28,287 bases of DNA from an uncultured Lachnospiraceae bacterium (GCA_934364805.1 CAKRMH010000026.1:1-28287), one strand, 5' to 3'. Shown: positions 14,940 through 23,486, counted from the first letter of the stretch. Made by a program: numbers and translations. Notes: a model not told the origin generated them from the sequence alone.

Positions 14940-17507
14940 CTACGTGCATCGCAGGATCGACTGCAAAATATGAACCACACAATACTGAAGGTCTGCGATC
15001 GTAATCTCATGTCCTTCCTGAACCGCCTGAACAATGTCATCTACATCCTTCTGGCATCCAGGCATGATCAGATCATTGCCTGCTGCGATACAACCTGCAC
15101 TCGATGCCTGTGGATATTGGATCTTATCCACAAGCCACGCCGAAGGCTCCATCGTTGTACACCAGTCCGTCATGACAACACCATAAAATCCCCACTCATT
15201 GCGTGCGCACATCTCAAGCAGCTCATAATTGTTCGCTGAATGTGTTCCATTCAGTAAATTGTAAGATGTCATAAGCGCATATGGCTGTGATTCACGGATT
15301 GCAATCTCGAAGCCTTTCAGATAAATCTCGCGCAACGCACGCTCACTGATATGAGAATTGCAAAACATCCGATTGTCTTCCTGATTATTTCCAGCAAAAT
15401 GCTTCAGTGTCGTTCCATGATTTCCGGTACTTTGTACTCCATTCGTACCCGCAGCAGCGCAGCGTCCGCTTAACAGCGGATCTTCCGAATAATATTCAAA
15501 ATTGCGTCCGCACAGTGGATTCCTGTGAATGTTCATTCCTGGTGCAAGCCAGAGGTCGATATGATATTCCGACATCTCCCTGCCGACGATCTCACCCATT
15601 TTCTCAATAAGCGGCATATTCCAGGATTGTGCCAGGTTTGTCGCAATCGGTATCGCTGTGCAATACTGATAATAATGCTTTGCTCCTTTCGGAAGCTTCT
15701 CTGGGAATGGCACCATTTCTTTTCCAAAGCCCTGTCCACCATCTAAAAGCTGGCCTCTGCCATTCGTGATAAAGTGTGGCTGCAAACGCAGTCCTGCCGG
15801 TCCATCTGCCAGAATAAGATTCGGAATCTTTCTTGTTTTAAAAAGAAAATCATTCGTATCTGCGGCTGCTCCAGGTGCTGACACTGACGCAGTTCCTATG
15901 ATCGTTGTCTTGCCTTCCTTTTCTTTTGCGAACCTGCCCACACAAAGTGTTGCAAGCTCTTCCACAGTAAGCTGAGCCGTAAGCTGCTGTATGGTGGCTT
16001 TCCCATTTCTGACATCCTCAAGCGTAAGTTTCTTCTGCGGCTGCTGATTGGTAAGCTCTGCCCTTTCCGTCTGATATAGAACCGTTCTCATCTCAAATGC
16101 ACGAGGAGAAAGCATGATCTTTACCGCATCCCACTTCTGATCTCTTTCATTGACCGAATGGATACTGACTGCATCTTTTTTGCTCAATTCATCAAACTGC
16201 TCTTCATCTGAAAATGCATTCCGAAGCTTCTGTACAACCGTTGTCTGCGGGAGAAAAAGAACCGCTGCGACACTGGTATTGCGTGAACTGTTTCCAACAC
16301 GGAGCAGATATTCTCCTTCTTCAAGTTTGTAGGATGCATCTTCTGTGTCGTAGGATGCCATATCTGTCGTTGCAAAACGGATCTCCATCCGCTGCTTTTC
16401 TCCCGGTGACAACAGCCTGGTCTTTGCAAAGGCTGCAAGCTCCTGATATGGCTTTTCCAAGGTTCCTTCTGGTGCCGAATAATATACCTGAACGACTTCT
16501 TTTCCAGAATAAACAGAACCGGTGTTGGTCACTTCAACGTCAAGAATAACCTGTCTTTCATCCGCTTTCACGGCAACTGTCTGAATGGAAAAATCCGTAT
16601 AGGATCTTCCAAAGCCAAAGCAGTACTGCGGCTTAATTCCGAACGTATCGAAATACCGGTATCCAACAAAGATGCCTTCCCGGTAATATTCATCATCCAC
16701 ATTGCCATTGTTATGACTAAATTCCGCCGAAGATGGATAATCCTGATAGGAAACTGCCCATGTATCCGTAAGTTTTCCGGATGGGACTTTTCTTCCATAC
16801 AAAACATCGGCAGCCACGGAGCCACCGACATCTCCACTTTGTCCGATCAGAAGCACTGCACTGATTCCCGGTGTGCATTTAATGGCTGTAGCATCCACGA
16901 TTCCACCGGTATTTAACAGTACGATCACATGGCTGAATTTCTGGCCGAGAAGATGGATTGCCGCAGCTTCCTCATCACTAAGCAGATAATCTCCTTTTTC
17001 GTAATGCCGGTCCGTGCCTTCTCCCGAATTGCGTGCAAGCACATAAACAGCGGTATCACCATCTGTTTTTTTCAGATCCTCTTCTGTAATCTCCGGAATC
17101 TTTGGATTCTCCATCTGGCATTCAAAAGAAGCCTGAAAAACAGGTATACTGCGTTCCTTTGCAATACGCTCCAACTGCTCATGATATGCACGTTCAGCCT
17201 CTTCTAACACTTCATCATAACGATCCAGCCAGTCCTCTGTGGTAATGGTAATCCCTGCGTCTTTTAATCCCTGTTCAATCGTGACTGCTCCTCTGGAATT
17301 AACCTCCCCGGACCCTGTGCCGCCTTTTACCGTATGCCGTACTCCATTTCCGAAAACAGCAAGTTCCTTTTTCGCTTCGGAAAGCGGAAGTGTTCCATCG
17401 TTTTCCAGCAGCACCATGCATTCACCCGCATAGGCCCTGACCTGTTCCAGATTGGTTTTCTCAAGATCCGTTATCCCGTCTGATGTTTTTGCATAAAATT
17501 TACTCAT
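14940..17507 (-). CDS. Circularly permuted GH3 beta-glucosidase-like enzyme
   Basis: An 855-aa GH3 protein with inverted domain order. The usual C-terminal alpha/beta sandwich comes first (VLLENDGTLPL at about 33-42, then VIVLLNTGGIVD and VAADVLYGRKVPSGKLTDTW). A fibronectin-III-like domain follows (about 320-410, VTNTGSVYSGKEVVQVYY), and the TIM barrel is last: LADGPAGLR, GMNIHRNPLCGRNFEYYSEDP at 657-677, KHFAGNN at 702-708, and VVMTDW with nucleophile Asp781. This order is known in some Ruminococcus and Butyrivibrio beta-glucosidases. There is no signal peptide, so it acts in the cytoplasm. GGAGG lies 7 bases before the ATG. It starts 24 bases after ilvN with no terminator between, so it is probably co-transcribed. 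The exact substrate (beta-glucoside, xyloside or other) cannot be read. Confidence 0.9.
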   Translation of the reverse strand: MSKFYAKTSDGITDLEKTNLEQVRAYAGECMVLLENDGTLPLSEAKKELAVFGNGVRHTVKGGTGSGEVNSRGAVTIEQGLKDAGITITTEDWLDRYDEVLEEAERAYHEQLERIAKERSIPVFQASFECQMENPKIPEITEEDLKKTDGDTAVYVLARNSGEGTDRHYEKGDYLLSDEEAAAIHLLGQKFSHVIVLLNTGGIVDATAIKCTPGISAVLLIGQSGDVGGSVAADVLYGRKVPSGKLTDTWAVSYQDYPSSAEFSHNNGNVDDEYYREGIFVGYRYFDTFGIKPQYCFGFGRSYTDFSIQTVAVKADERQVILDVEVTNTGSVYSGKEVVQVYYSAPEGTLEKPYQELAAFAKTRLLSPGEKQRMEIRFATTDMASYDTEDASYKLEEGEYLLRVGNSSRNTSVAAVLFLPQTTVVQKLRNAFSDEEQFDELSKKDAVSIHSVNERDQKWDAVKIMLSPRAFEMRTVLYQTERAELTNQQPQKKLTLEDVRNGKATIQQLTAQLTVEELATLCVGRFAKEKEGKTTIIGTASVSAPGAAADTNDFLFKTRKIPNLILADGPAGLRLQPHFITNGRGQLLDGGQGFGKEMVPFPEKLPKGAKHYYQYCTAIPIATNLAQSWNMPLIEKMGEIVGREMSEYHIDLWLAPGMNIHRNPLCGRNFEYYSEDPLLSGRCAAAGTNGVQSTGNHGTTLKHFAGNNQEDNRMFCNSHISERALREIYLKGFEIAIRESQPYALMTSYNLLNGTHSANNYELLEMCARNEWGFYGVVMTDWCTTMEPSAWLVDKIQYPQASSAGCIAAGNDLIMPGCQKDVDDIVQAVQEGHEITIADLQYCVVHILQSILRCT

Positions 17508-17531
17508 TCAAAAACCTCCGCATTCCCTCGA

Positions 17532-18038
17532 TCAGCGGCAGCCTGTGCTGATCGACTCAATCGCAACAGCGCCTCCGCGAACCACTTCGATCCTGTGGAA
17601 TTTGGATTTCAAAAGTGCGATAAGATCATCGTTTCTTCTTGCCGTCAGCTTGCATTCCAGAAGTACACTGTCCTTACCGATATCCACGACATCGACTTTG
17701 AAAACCTGTGCGATCTGGAATACCTCTTCTTTTTCTGCAGCATTGACGTCGAGCACTTTTGCAAACAGGATCTCCTTCATATGAAGTGGAACATCCGTAA
17801 GATCCATAACTTTTATCACTTCAACCATACGGTTCAACTGCTTTTTGATCTGTTCAAATGTAATATCATCACTCGTTACACAGATTGTCATACGGGATAT
17901 CGTCTCGTCCTCCGTAGTTCCTACCGTCAGACTCTGCAGATTGTAGGATTTTCCTGAGAAAAGTCCAGAAACCTTCGCAAGAACTCCGACCTCATTCTCC
18001 ACATATAATGCAATCCATCGATTCTTCATATTGGACAT
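17532..18038 (-). CDS. ilvN: Acetolactate synthase small (regulatory) subunit
   Basis: A 168-aa protein with an N-terminal ACT domain (RWIALYVENEVGVLAKVSGLF, with Asn/Gly positions that bind valine in the family) and the usual second domain containing KVLDVNAAEKEEVFQIAQVF. It modulates the large subunit and confers feedback inhibition by valine. AAGGAGG precedes the ATG, and the gap from ilvB is 12 bases. Length matches the long IlvN/IlvH type. Confidence 0.93.
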   Translation of the reverse strand: MSNMKNRWIALYVENEVGVLAKVSGLFSGKSYNLQSLTVGTTEDETISRMTICVTSDDITFEQIKKQLNRMVEVIKVMDLTDVPLHMKEILFAKVLDVNAAEKEEVFQIAQVFKVDVVDIGKDSVLLECKLTARRNDDLIALLKSKFHRIEVVRGGAVAIESISTGCR

Positions 18039-18050
18039 ATGAGCCCCTCC

Positions 18051-19772
18051 TTATTTCAAAATCATTTCGCTCATCGGATTACCACTCTTAACCATTGGAA
18101 GAACGATTTCATCCGTTGCAATCATAAACTCGATCACCGTTGGAACATCTTTATGCTTCTTTGCCTCTGCAAAAGCAGCATCAATCTCCTCTTCCCTCTC
18201 CACACGGATCCCATAAGCCCCGTAGCTTTCCGCCAGTTTTACAAAGTCCGGTGTATATGGTGGACAGGACGGATTCGGTCCTTTGCAGTTGGAAGGACAG
18301 GAAGCCCTTCTTCTTAAGCAGGTTGCAGAATAACGTTTTCCATAGAATAGCTGCTGCATCTGCCGTACCATTCCAAGATAATAGTTATTTAAAATACAGA
18401 CGGTTACACCTGCTCCCTGAGTGATTGCGGTTGCCATCTCCTGAATGTTCATCTGCATTCCACCATCTCCGGAAATACAGATCACATCCCGGTCGGGACT
18501 TCCAATCTTGGCACCGATCGCCGCCGGGAAGCCAAATCCCATGGTTCCAAGTCCTCCGGATGTGATCATCTGACTGGAGGAATCCAAAGTAAGATACTGT
18601 GTTGCCCACATCTGATGTTGTCCTACATCTGTAACATAGATGCCGTCTGGATAATTGGAGTTGATATGCTCCATGATCATCTGTGGTGTCATTCCCAGGT
18701 CTCTGCGCATCTCAAGCGGGTTGGCTTCTTCCCATGCATGGATCTCTTCAATCCATGATTTTGTCTTCTTTGGTTCAGCCCATTCCAACAGCTTCTCAAG
18801 TGCAAGTCTTGCATCCGATACGACCGGAACATCCACAACAACATTTCTGGAGATGGAAGCTGTATCAATATCAATATGTACAATCTGTGCCTTCGGCGCA
18901 AATTCGTTCAGATCACCAGTGATCCGGTCGTTAAACCGTGTTCCGATGGAAAACAAGACATCACATTCACTGACAGCCTTGTTCGCTGAGAAACGGCCAT
19001 GCATTCCACAGTTTCCAATATAAAGCGGATGTTCTGCTGGAAGCGCACCTTTTCCCATGATCGTCGTAACAACCGGAACATTCATCTTCTCTGCGAACTG
19101 CTGAAGCAGCAGATTGGCTCTGGAGATATTGATACCCCCTCCCGCAAGGATCAACGGGTTTTTCGCTGACTTCAAAAGCTTATATGCCTTTTTCAGCTGA
19201 CCGACATGTACACTGTTACATGGTTTATATCCACGGATATCCACATGATCCGGGTATTCTGCGTCTCCAGATGCAGTCTGGATATCTTTTGGTATGTCGA
19301 TCAGTACTGGACCAGGTTTTCCGGTACGTGCAATATGAAATGCCATCTTGATTGTTTTTCCAAGGTCTTTTCTGTCACGTACAGTCACACAGTATTTGGT
19401 GATACTTCTTGTCATACCGACAATATCTACTTCCTGGAATGCGTCATTACCGATCAGGCTGAGTGGAACCTGACCTGTAAAACATACCAGCGGGATATTA
19501 TCATAATGCGCATCCGCAAGACCCGTAATAATATTCGTCGCTCCCGGTCCGGAGGTCACAAGGCACACTCCGACTTTTCCCGTTGAACGCGCATATCCTT
19601 CCGCTTCATGGATCAACCCCTGCTCATGTCTTGGAAGTACGACCCGTATGCTGTCCTGTTTGTATAACTCATCAAAAAGGTCGGTGACGGTTCCACCCGG
19701 ATATCCGAATAAAATGTCAACACCCTCTTCTTCCAATGCTTTTACAAATAATTTTCTTCCTGTAATATCCAT
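18051..19772 (-). CDS. ilvB: Acetolactate synthase large (catalytic) subunit with a four-Cys insertion
   Basis: A ThDP-dependent enzyme of 573 aa making acetolactate and acetohydroxybutyrate, the first common step to valine, leucine and isoleucine. The catalytic Glu50 lies in RHEQ, and the ThDP-Mg motif GDGGMQMN...LNN lies at 435-463. After LFYGKRYSAT, where most enzymes continue directly to the PDFVKLAE segment, there is an added stretch with C485, C492, C496 and C503 (spacing C-x6-C-x3-C-x6-C). I chose the ATG at 19772 with AAGGGG upstream; a 17-residue longer form from 19823 would overlap the AEC gene and lacks family resemblance. It lies 14 bases after the transporter stop. Confidence 0.92.
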   Translation of the reverse strand: MDITGRKLFVKALEEEGVDILFGYPGGTVTDLFDELYKQDSIRVVLPRHEQGLIHEAEGYARSTGKVGVCLVTSGPGATNIITGLADAHYDNIPLVCFTGQVPLSLIGNDAFQEVDIVGMTRSITKYCVTVRDRKDLGKTIKMAFHIARTGKPGPVLIDIPKDIQTASGDAEYPDHVDIRGYKPCNSVHVGQLKKAYKLLKSAKNPLILAGGGINISRANLLLQQFAEKMNVPVVTTIMGKGALPAEHPLYIGNCGMHGRFSANKAVSECDVLFSIGTRFNDRITGDLNEFAPKAQIVHIDIDTASISRNVVVDVPVVSDARLALEKLLEWAEPKKTKSWIEEIHAWEEANPLEMRRDLGMTPQMIMEHINSNYPDGIYVTDVGQHQMWATQYLTLDSSSQMITSGGLGTMGFGFPAAIGAKIGSPDRDVICISGDGGMQMNIQEMATAITQGAGVTVCILNNYYLGMVRQMQQLFYGKRYSATCLRRRASCPSNCKGPNPSCPPYTPDFVKLAESYGAYGIRVEREEEIDAAFAEAKKHKDVPTVIEFMIATDEIVLPMVKSGNPMSEMILK

Positions 19773-19786
19773 GGAAAATCCCCTTT

Positions 19787-20737
19787 CTATATCAATGCCA
19801 TCACACGAAGGATATAGATCCATCCAGTCAGTGTGAATGCTGCAAGAAGCGTTGTCATAACAACAATACTTGCCGTGAGCACACCATCATTTTTCATATT
19901 TTTCGCCATAATATAGCAGCTTGGAGTTGCCGGTGCCGCAAGCATGATCAAAATTGCGATCATCTTCTCTCCATGAAATCCAAGATATGCCGCAACCGGA
20001 AGGAAGATAAGCGGCTGGATCACAAGTTTGATTGCTGACGCCCATAACGTCGGTTTCATCTTTGCAAGCGCCTTTCTTCCCTCAAATCCAGCTCCCAGAG
20101 CGATCAGTGCCAGTGGTGTCGCCATCTGTGCCACTGAATTGACCGTCTTATTCACGATCGTCGGGAAATGAATTCCAGCAAGTGCCACGACAAGTCCCAG
20201 TACAATTGCAATAATGATCGGATTCTTTGCAATGTTGATGCATGCCTGTTTGATTTTTCCCGTATCACGTGCCTCATCTCCATGATCTGCTTCAAATGTC
20301 AGAACAAGGACGGAATAAATATTATACAGCGGAACTGCACCAATGATCATGAGCGGTCCCATTGCTGATGCTCCGTAAATATTACTGATAAAAGCAAGCC
20401 CCATGACTGCTGCGCTGCTCCGGAAAGAAGCCTGGACAAATGCACCACGCATCGTATGGTCTTTTAAAAACAGTTTTGTGGCACCCCAGATCACCCAGAA
20501 GCAGATCGAACTTGCGATTGCACAGAAAAGAACGAATTTCAGATCAAACACTGCTTTGATGTCTACGGAAGAAATATCGCGGAACAGCATAAAAGGAAGT
20601 GTCACCTTGAAATTGAAGCGGTTTGCAACCGTAACAAAATTGTCATTTAACATTCCGATCTGTTTTAGTCCCCATCCGATAACCATAACAAGGAAAATTG
20701 GAAAGGTTACATTAATGCTGAATATAAAATCATTCAT
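19787..20737 (-). CDS. AEC-family (auxin efflux carrier-type) membrane transporter
   Basis: A 316-aa protein with about ten hydrophobic segments in the two-bundle pattern of the AEC/PIN-like family. It has the N-terminal FLVMVIGWGLKQIGMLND, a FNFKVTLPFMLFRDIS segment, and the second-half MATPLALIALGAGFEG motif followed by QPLIFLPVAAYLG. Bacterial members move carboxylates such as malate, or other small anions. Placement between folA and ilvB suggests an amino-acid- or keto-acid-related export role, but this is only inference. It begins 7 bases after folA. Confidence 0.85.
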   Translation of the reverse strand: MNDFIFSINVTFPIFLVMVIGWGLKQIGMLNDNFVTVANRFNFKVTLPFMLFRDISSVDIKAVFDLKFVLFCAIASSICFWVIWGATKLFLKDHTMRGAFVQASFRSSAAVMGLAFISNIYGASAMGPLMIIGAVPLYNIYSVLVLTFEADHGDEARDTGKIKQACINIAKNPIIIAIVLGLVVALAGIHFPTIVNKTVNSVAQMATPLALIALGAGFEGRKALAKMKPTLWASAIKLVIQPLIFLPVAAYLGFHGEKMIAILIMLAAPATPSCYIMAKNMKNDGVLTASIVVMTTLLAAFTLTGWIYILRVMALI

Positions 20738-20744
20738 AATCTTT

Positions 20745-21236
20745 CTATTTCACCTTCTCATATTTATAGAAATAGAAGATCAGATCAAAGTAGGTCTGTT
20801 CCTCGCTGTCCGCTGTCACCTTCCACTCTTCTTTCTCATCCAGATTCGGGAAATATGCATCTGCGTCATAGGCGAAATCAATCTTGGTAATGTGGGCAAC
20901 ATCACATTCATCGACCAGCTGCTCATAAATCTTCTCTCCGCCAATCACATAGATATCCTCGCTCGGATACTTTTTCAGTTCCTCATGGAGTTCATCCATG
21001 GAATGTACAACGATTGCATCCTTCACCTGATAATTTGGATTGTGGGTCATCACAATGTTTGTACGGTTCTTCAGCGGTACGCCCCCTGGAAAACTCTCAA
21101 GCGTCTTTCTTCCCATAACGACGACTTTCCCGGTTGTTGTCTCCCTGAAAAACTTCTGATCCATCGGAATCCTTACCAGAAGCTGGTTGTTTTTTCCAAT
21201 GGCCCAATTCTTATCCACTGCTGCAATTAAATTCAT
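20745..21236 (-). CDS. folA: Dihydrofolate reductase
   Basis: A 163-aa protein with the family N-terminus MNLIAAVDKNWAIGKNNQL, the NADPH-binding KVVVMGRKTLESFPGG and IYVIGGEKIYEQL segments, and the usual length. It regenerates tetrahydrofolate from the dihydrofolate produced by ThyA, whose gene is directly upstream. An AGGAGG site precedes the ATG. The usual DHFR segment L-P-W-x-x-P-x-D is here LLVRIPMDQKFF, so the proton-relay acidic residue is present as Asp while the Trp is replaced. Confidence 0.93.
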   Translation of the reverse strand: MNLIAAVDKNWAIGKNNQLLVRIPMDQKFFRETTTGKVVVMGRKTLESFPGGVPLKNRTNIVMTHNPNYQVKDAIVVHSMDELHEELKKYPSEDIYVIGGEKIYEQLVDECDVAHITKIDFAYDADAYFPNLDEKEEWKVTADSEEQTYFDLIFYFYKYEKVK

Positions 21237-21270
21237 TTCGTCGTCCTCCTGTTATCTGTTTGTAACGTTT

Positions 21271-22119
21271 TTATACTGCGATCGGGATATTCTTGATCTG
21301 TGGTCCCGCCTGATAACCGGTGATCTTAATATCATCCGTTGTAAACTTGTAAAAATCCTTAATTTCCGGGTTCAGCCAGAATTCTGGTGCCGGAAACTGT
21401 TCTCTTGTAATGAGTTCCTTGACAAGTGGTATATGTCTGTCATAAATGTGCGCATCCGCAATGACATGTACAAGCTCTCCAACCTTCATATCACAGACCT
21501 GTGCAAGCATATGCATAAGCACTGCATACTGACACACATTCCAGTTGTTTGCAGCAAGCACATCCTGGGAACGCTGGTTTAAGATTGCGTTTAATGTCAG
21601 TTTGTCATCGCCCGGATGCTGTGTCACATTAAACGTCATGCTGTATGCACATGGATAAAGATTCATCTCATGAAGATCTGCATGCACATAGATATTGGTA
21701 AGAATCCGCCGGCTGAACGGATTGTTCTTCAGATCATAGATCACACGATCTACCTGATCCATCATGCCTTCTTTATACTGGTGCTTTACTCCAAGCTGAT
21801 ATCCATACGCTTTTCCGATCGATCCATTCTCATCTGCCCATTCATCCCAGACGGTACTCTTCAGGTCATGGATATTGTTCGATTTCCGCTGCCATATCCA
21901 AAGCATCTCCTCCGTGCATGTCTTGATCGCAGTTTTCCGGAGGGTAATCGCCGGAAATTCCTTTGACAGATCATAGCGGTTCACAACACCAAACTTCTTA
22001 ATCGTATATGCGCTTGTTCCATCCTCCCAATGCGGGCGGACTTTTTCGCCCTCTGTGCTGACTCCGTTATTTAAAATATCGTTGCACATATCAACGAATA
22101 TCTTATCTGCTAAACTCAT
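21271..22119 (-). CDS. thyA: Thymidylate synthase (ThyA type)
   Basis: Converts dUMP to dTMP with methylene-THF, releasing DHF. The 282-aa protein shows the catalytic Cys157 in LYPCAYSMTFNV, the dUMP-binding SRRILTNIYV and LNQRSQDVLAANNWNVCQYA, and the C-terminal substrate-closing tail ending in AV. The PCAY sequence replaces the more common PCH. I chose the ATG at 22119, with AGGAGG nearby; an in-frame ATG at 22266 would add 49 non-conserved residues and cross the promoter. It is the first gene of the thyA-folA-AEC-ilvBN-GH3 run. Confidence 0.92.
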   Translation of the reverse strand: MSLADKIFVDMCNDILNNGVSTEGEKVRPHWEDGTSAYTIKKFGVVNRYDLSKEFPAITLRKTAIKTCTEEMLWIWQRKSNNIHDLKSTVWDEWADENGSIGKAYGYQLGVKHQYKEGMMDQVDRVIYDLKNNPFSRRILTNIYVHADLHEMNLYPCAYSMTFNVTQHPGDDKLTLNAILNQRSQDVLAANNWNVCQYAVLMHMLAQVCDMKVGELVHVIADAHIYDRHIPLVKELITREQFPAPEFWLNPEIKDFYKFTTDDIKITGYQAGPQIKNIPIAV

Positions 22120-22202
22120 GTGATCCAATCCTCCTGTATCGATTATCGTGGTCTGTACGGTCTTACTTTCCGCAGCATTCCAACAGTGTATTCTAACATA
22201 GT

Positions 22203-22231
22203 ATTTTAAACAATTTAGAGGGGAAACGCAA
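22203..22231 (-). promoter_or_regulatory. Promoter of the thyA-led run
   Basis: On the minus strand: TTGCGT (22231-22226), a 17-base spacer and TAAAAT (22208-22203). It gives an untranslated leader of about 75 bases to thyA. I see no T-box or other leader structure in that leader. Confidence 0.6.
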
Positions 22232-22260
22232 GGAATAGTCGGCTTTTCCAAAAACAATTC

Positions 22261-22289
22261 TTGCATTTCCTGTTAAAAACATGTAATAT
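22261..22289 (+). promoter_or_regulatory. Promoter of the small membrane protein gene
   Basis: TTGCAT (22261-22266), a 17-base spacer and TAATAT (22284-22289), divergent from the thyA promoter. The leader to the ATG at 22327 is about 30 bases. Confidence 0.65.
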
Positions 22290-22326
22290 ATATTCATTAA
22301 AGCGAAACGCTTTGAAGGAGAATGAA

Positions 22327-22572
22327 ATGAGTCAGGCAAAAGTTGAACAATATAAAAAAGAGAAAGCAAATCGTAAGAAGACTTTAGCAAAAGAGAAAAG
22401 AAAACACATCACTGCAGTTGTCTGCACATGGGTCGTATGTCTTGCGATCGTCGGATGGGCCGGATTCAGCGGATATAACTATTATGAATCCAAGAAACCA
22501 GCAAAGACCTATCACGTATCTACCACAGATCTTGATAACTACTTAAGCACTTTAACAAGCGATAGCGAATAG
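22327..22572 (+). CDS. Small single-pass membrane protein, unknown function
   Basis: An 81-aa protein: a strongly basic, helix-prone N-terminus (KVEQYKKEKANRKKTLAKEK) of about 30 residues, one hydrophobic segment (AVVCTWVVCLAIVGWAGFSGY, here split as AVVCTWVVCL and AIVGWAGFSGY), and a short Thr/Ser-rich tail. The charge pattern predicts the N-terminus inside and the tail outside. AAGGAG lies before the ATG at 22327; a longer frame from 22261 would begin inside the promoter. Similar short proteins occur in Lachnospiraceae as I recall, without function. It has its own promoter and terminator. Confidence 0.75.
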   Translation: MSQAKVEQYKKEKANRKKTLAKEKRKHITAVVCTWVVCLAIVGWAGFSGYNYYESKKPAKTYHVSTTDLDNYLSTLTSDSE

Positions 22573-22606
22573 TGCTTAGATATCCGTATAAAGGAATCGG
22601 GGAACC

Positions 22607-22641
22607 AAAAAGCATCACTGGCTAATCCAGTGATGCTTTTT
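22607..22641. terminator. Bidirectional intrinsic terminator
   Basis: Arms AAAAAGCATCACTGG (22607-22621) and CCAGTGATGCTTTTT (22627-22641) pair perfectly around CTAAT. It ends the small membrane protein transcript. It also overlaps the last codons of the minus-strand gene at 22622, so that gene's stop lies inside the hairpin. Confidence 0.92.
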
Positions 22642-23062
22642 CTATTGCTTCCTCGATGGCATTCATAAGAACGATCGACGTATACTGATTACTCTGCGAA
22701 TATGTAATATGATCCAGAGACTGGGTATCTACAATCTGTTGTGCCAGTTCCTCCATCGCAGGCTTAACAAGAGGGTACATTGTCTCAACGGTCTCATCCA
22801 GGTTCACAAGTGAAACAGAATTGATGTTATTCTCATCCACAACCACCTGAACATCCAGTGCTGAATCATTCAGCATCACCGACGCAGTATAGACCCCCGG
22901 CTGATACTTTCCGGTACTTTCTGCATTTTCTTTCGTGCTTCCGTCTTTCGGAAGAAACATCACCAAAAGCATGATGATCAAAAAAATCCCAAGAACTGCA
23001 AGTATTCCTGTAAAAATGAGCTCCTTCATATGAAGCACCACGATTTTTGTTTTTGCACTCAC
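22622..23062 (-). CDS. Membrane-anchored FMN_bind-like protein with degenerate flavin motif
   Basis: A 146-aa protein: one N-terminal membrane helix (LIFTGILAVLGIFLIIMLLV, about residues 15-34), a linker, then an extracellular domain with the outline of the FMN-binding (FMN_bind) family: GVYTASVMLNDSALDVQVVV, NNINSVSLVNLDET, and a final ...ITYSQSNQYTSIVLMNAIEEAI. In flavinylated members the last element reads SGATxTS, with flavin attached to the Thr; here it is SQSNQYTS, lacking the GAT. It therefore probably does not carry covalent FMN. The function is unknown, and the family call is moderate. Confidence 0.7.
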   Translation of the reverse strand: MSAKTKIVVLHMKELIFTGILAVLGIFLIIMLLVMFLPKDGSTKENAESTGKYQPGVYTASVMLNDSALDVQVVVDENNINSVSLVNLDETVETMYPLVKPAMEELAQQIVDTQSLDHITYSQSNQYTSIVLMNAIEEAIEKASLD

Positions 23063-23160
23063 CCTAACGCCTCCATTCCTTGCTTACTATCATCATATGT
23101 AAAAAAAGATATTACATTCCTAATTTTTGAAGCAATGGAGGCATAGAATTAAATTATATT

Positions 23161-23319
23161 TTAACTTTCTTCTTCATCGCTGACTGTCTGGTCACAGGAA
23201 GTTGTGATTGCCGCCGGCTGTGTTGCTGTAACTGCATGTGCCGTGTTTCCAGTCAAAACTGTTCCTAAAAGCATATATCCCATAAGAAGTTCTGCGATTC
23301 TTACATTATCACTTTTCAT
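23161..23319 (-). CDS. Small secreted peptide, unrecognised
   Basis: A 52-aa frame beginning MKSDNVRIAELLMGYMLLGT has a hydrophobic stretch ending in NTAHA, a plausible signal-peptidase site. A short Thr/Ala-rich and acidic tail with one Cys would remain. AAAGGA lies about 10 bases before the ATG at 23319, and a promoter-like pair is upstream. No family is recognised. It may be a small secreted peptide or a chance frame. Confidence 0.4.
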   Translation of the reverse strand: MKSDNVRIAELLMGYMLLGTVLTGNTAHAVTATQPAAITTSCDQTVSDEEES

Positions 23320-23367
23320 ATAAAACCAATCCTTTCTGAATCGGAGCATCTGCTTGTTTCTGAGTAC

Positions 23368-23395
23368 AGAATACCATTTCAAGACAGAAAAGCAA
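23368..23395 (-). promoter_or_regulatory. Possible promoter of the small secreted peptide
   Basis: On the minus strand TTGCTT (23395-23390), a 16-base spacer and TATTCT (23373-23368). Both hexamers are moderate matches, supporting expression of the short frame downstream. Confidence 0.4.
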
Positions 23396-23486
23396 TAGGT
23401 TTGGGCAAAGTATCAGATAACCTTAATAAACTTTCAGATCGTCTTCACATTGTTTAGAAAAATATAAGAAAATTGTGCCATACCGA

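Noticed and set aside
17530..17554. Stem GATCAGC/GCTGATC between ilvN and the GH3 gene as a terminator
   Set aside because: It overlaps the ilvN stop, has a long loop and no T-run; read-through to GH3 seems more likely.
19773..22260. T-box or other leader riboswitch controlling ilvBN
   Set aside because: Only 14 bases separate the AEC gene from ilvB, and the thyA leader is about 75 bases with no T-box motif.
22120..22266. 49-residue N-terminal extension of thymidylate synthase
   Set aside because: It would cross the predicted thyA promoter, lacks family similarity, and an AGGAGG site clearly serves the ATG at 22119.
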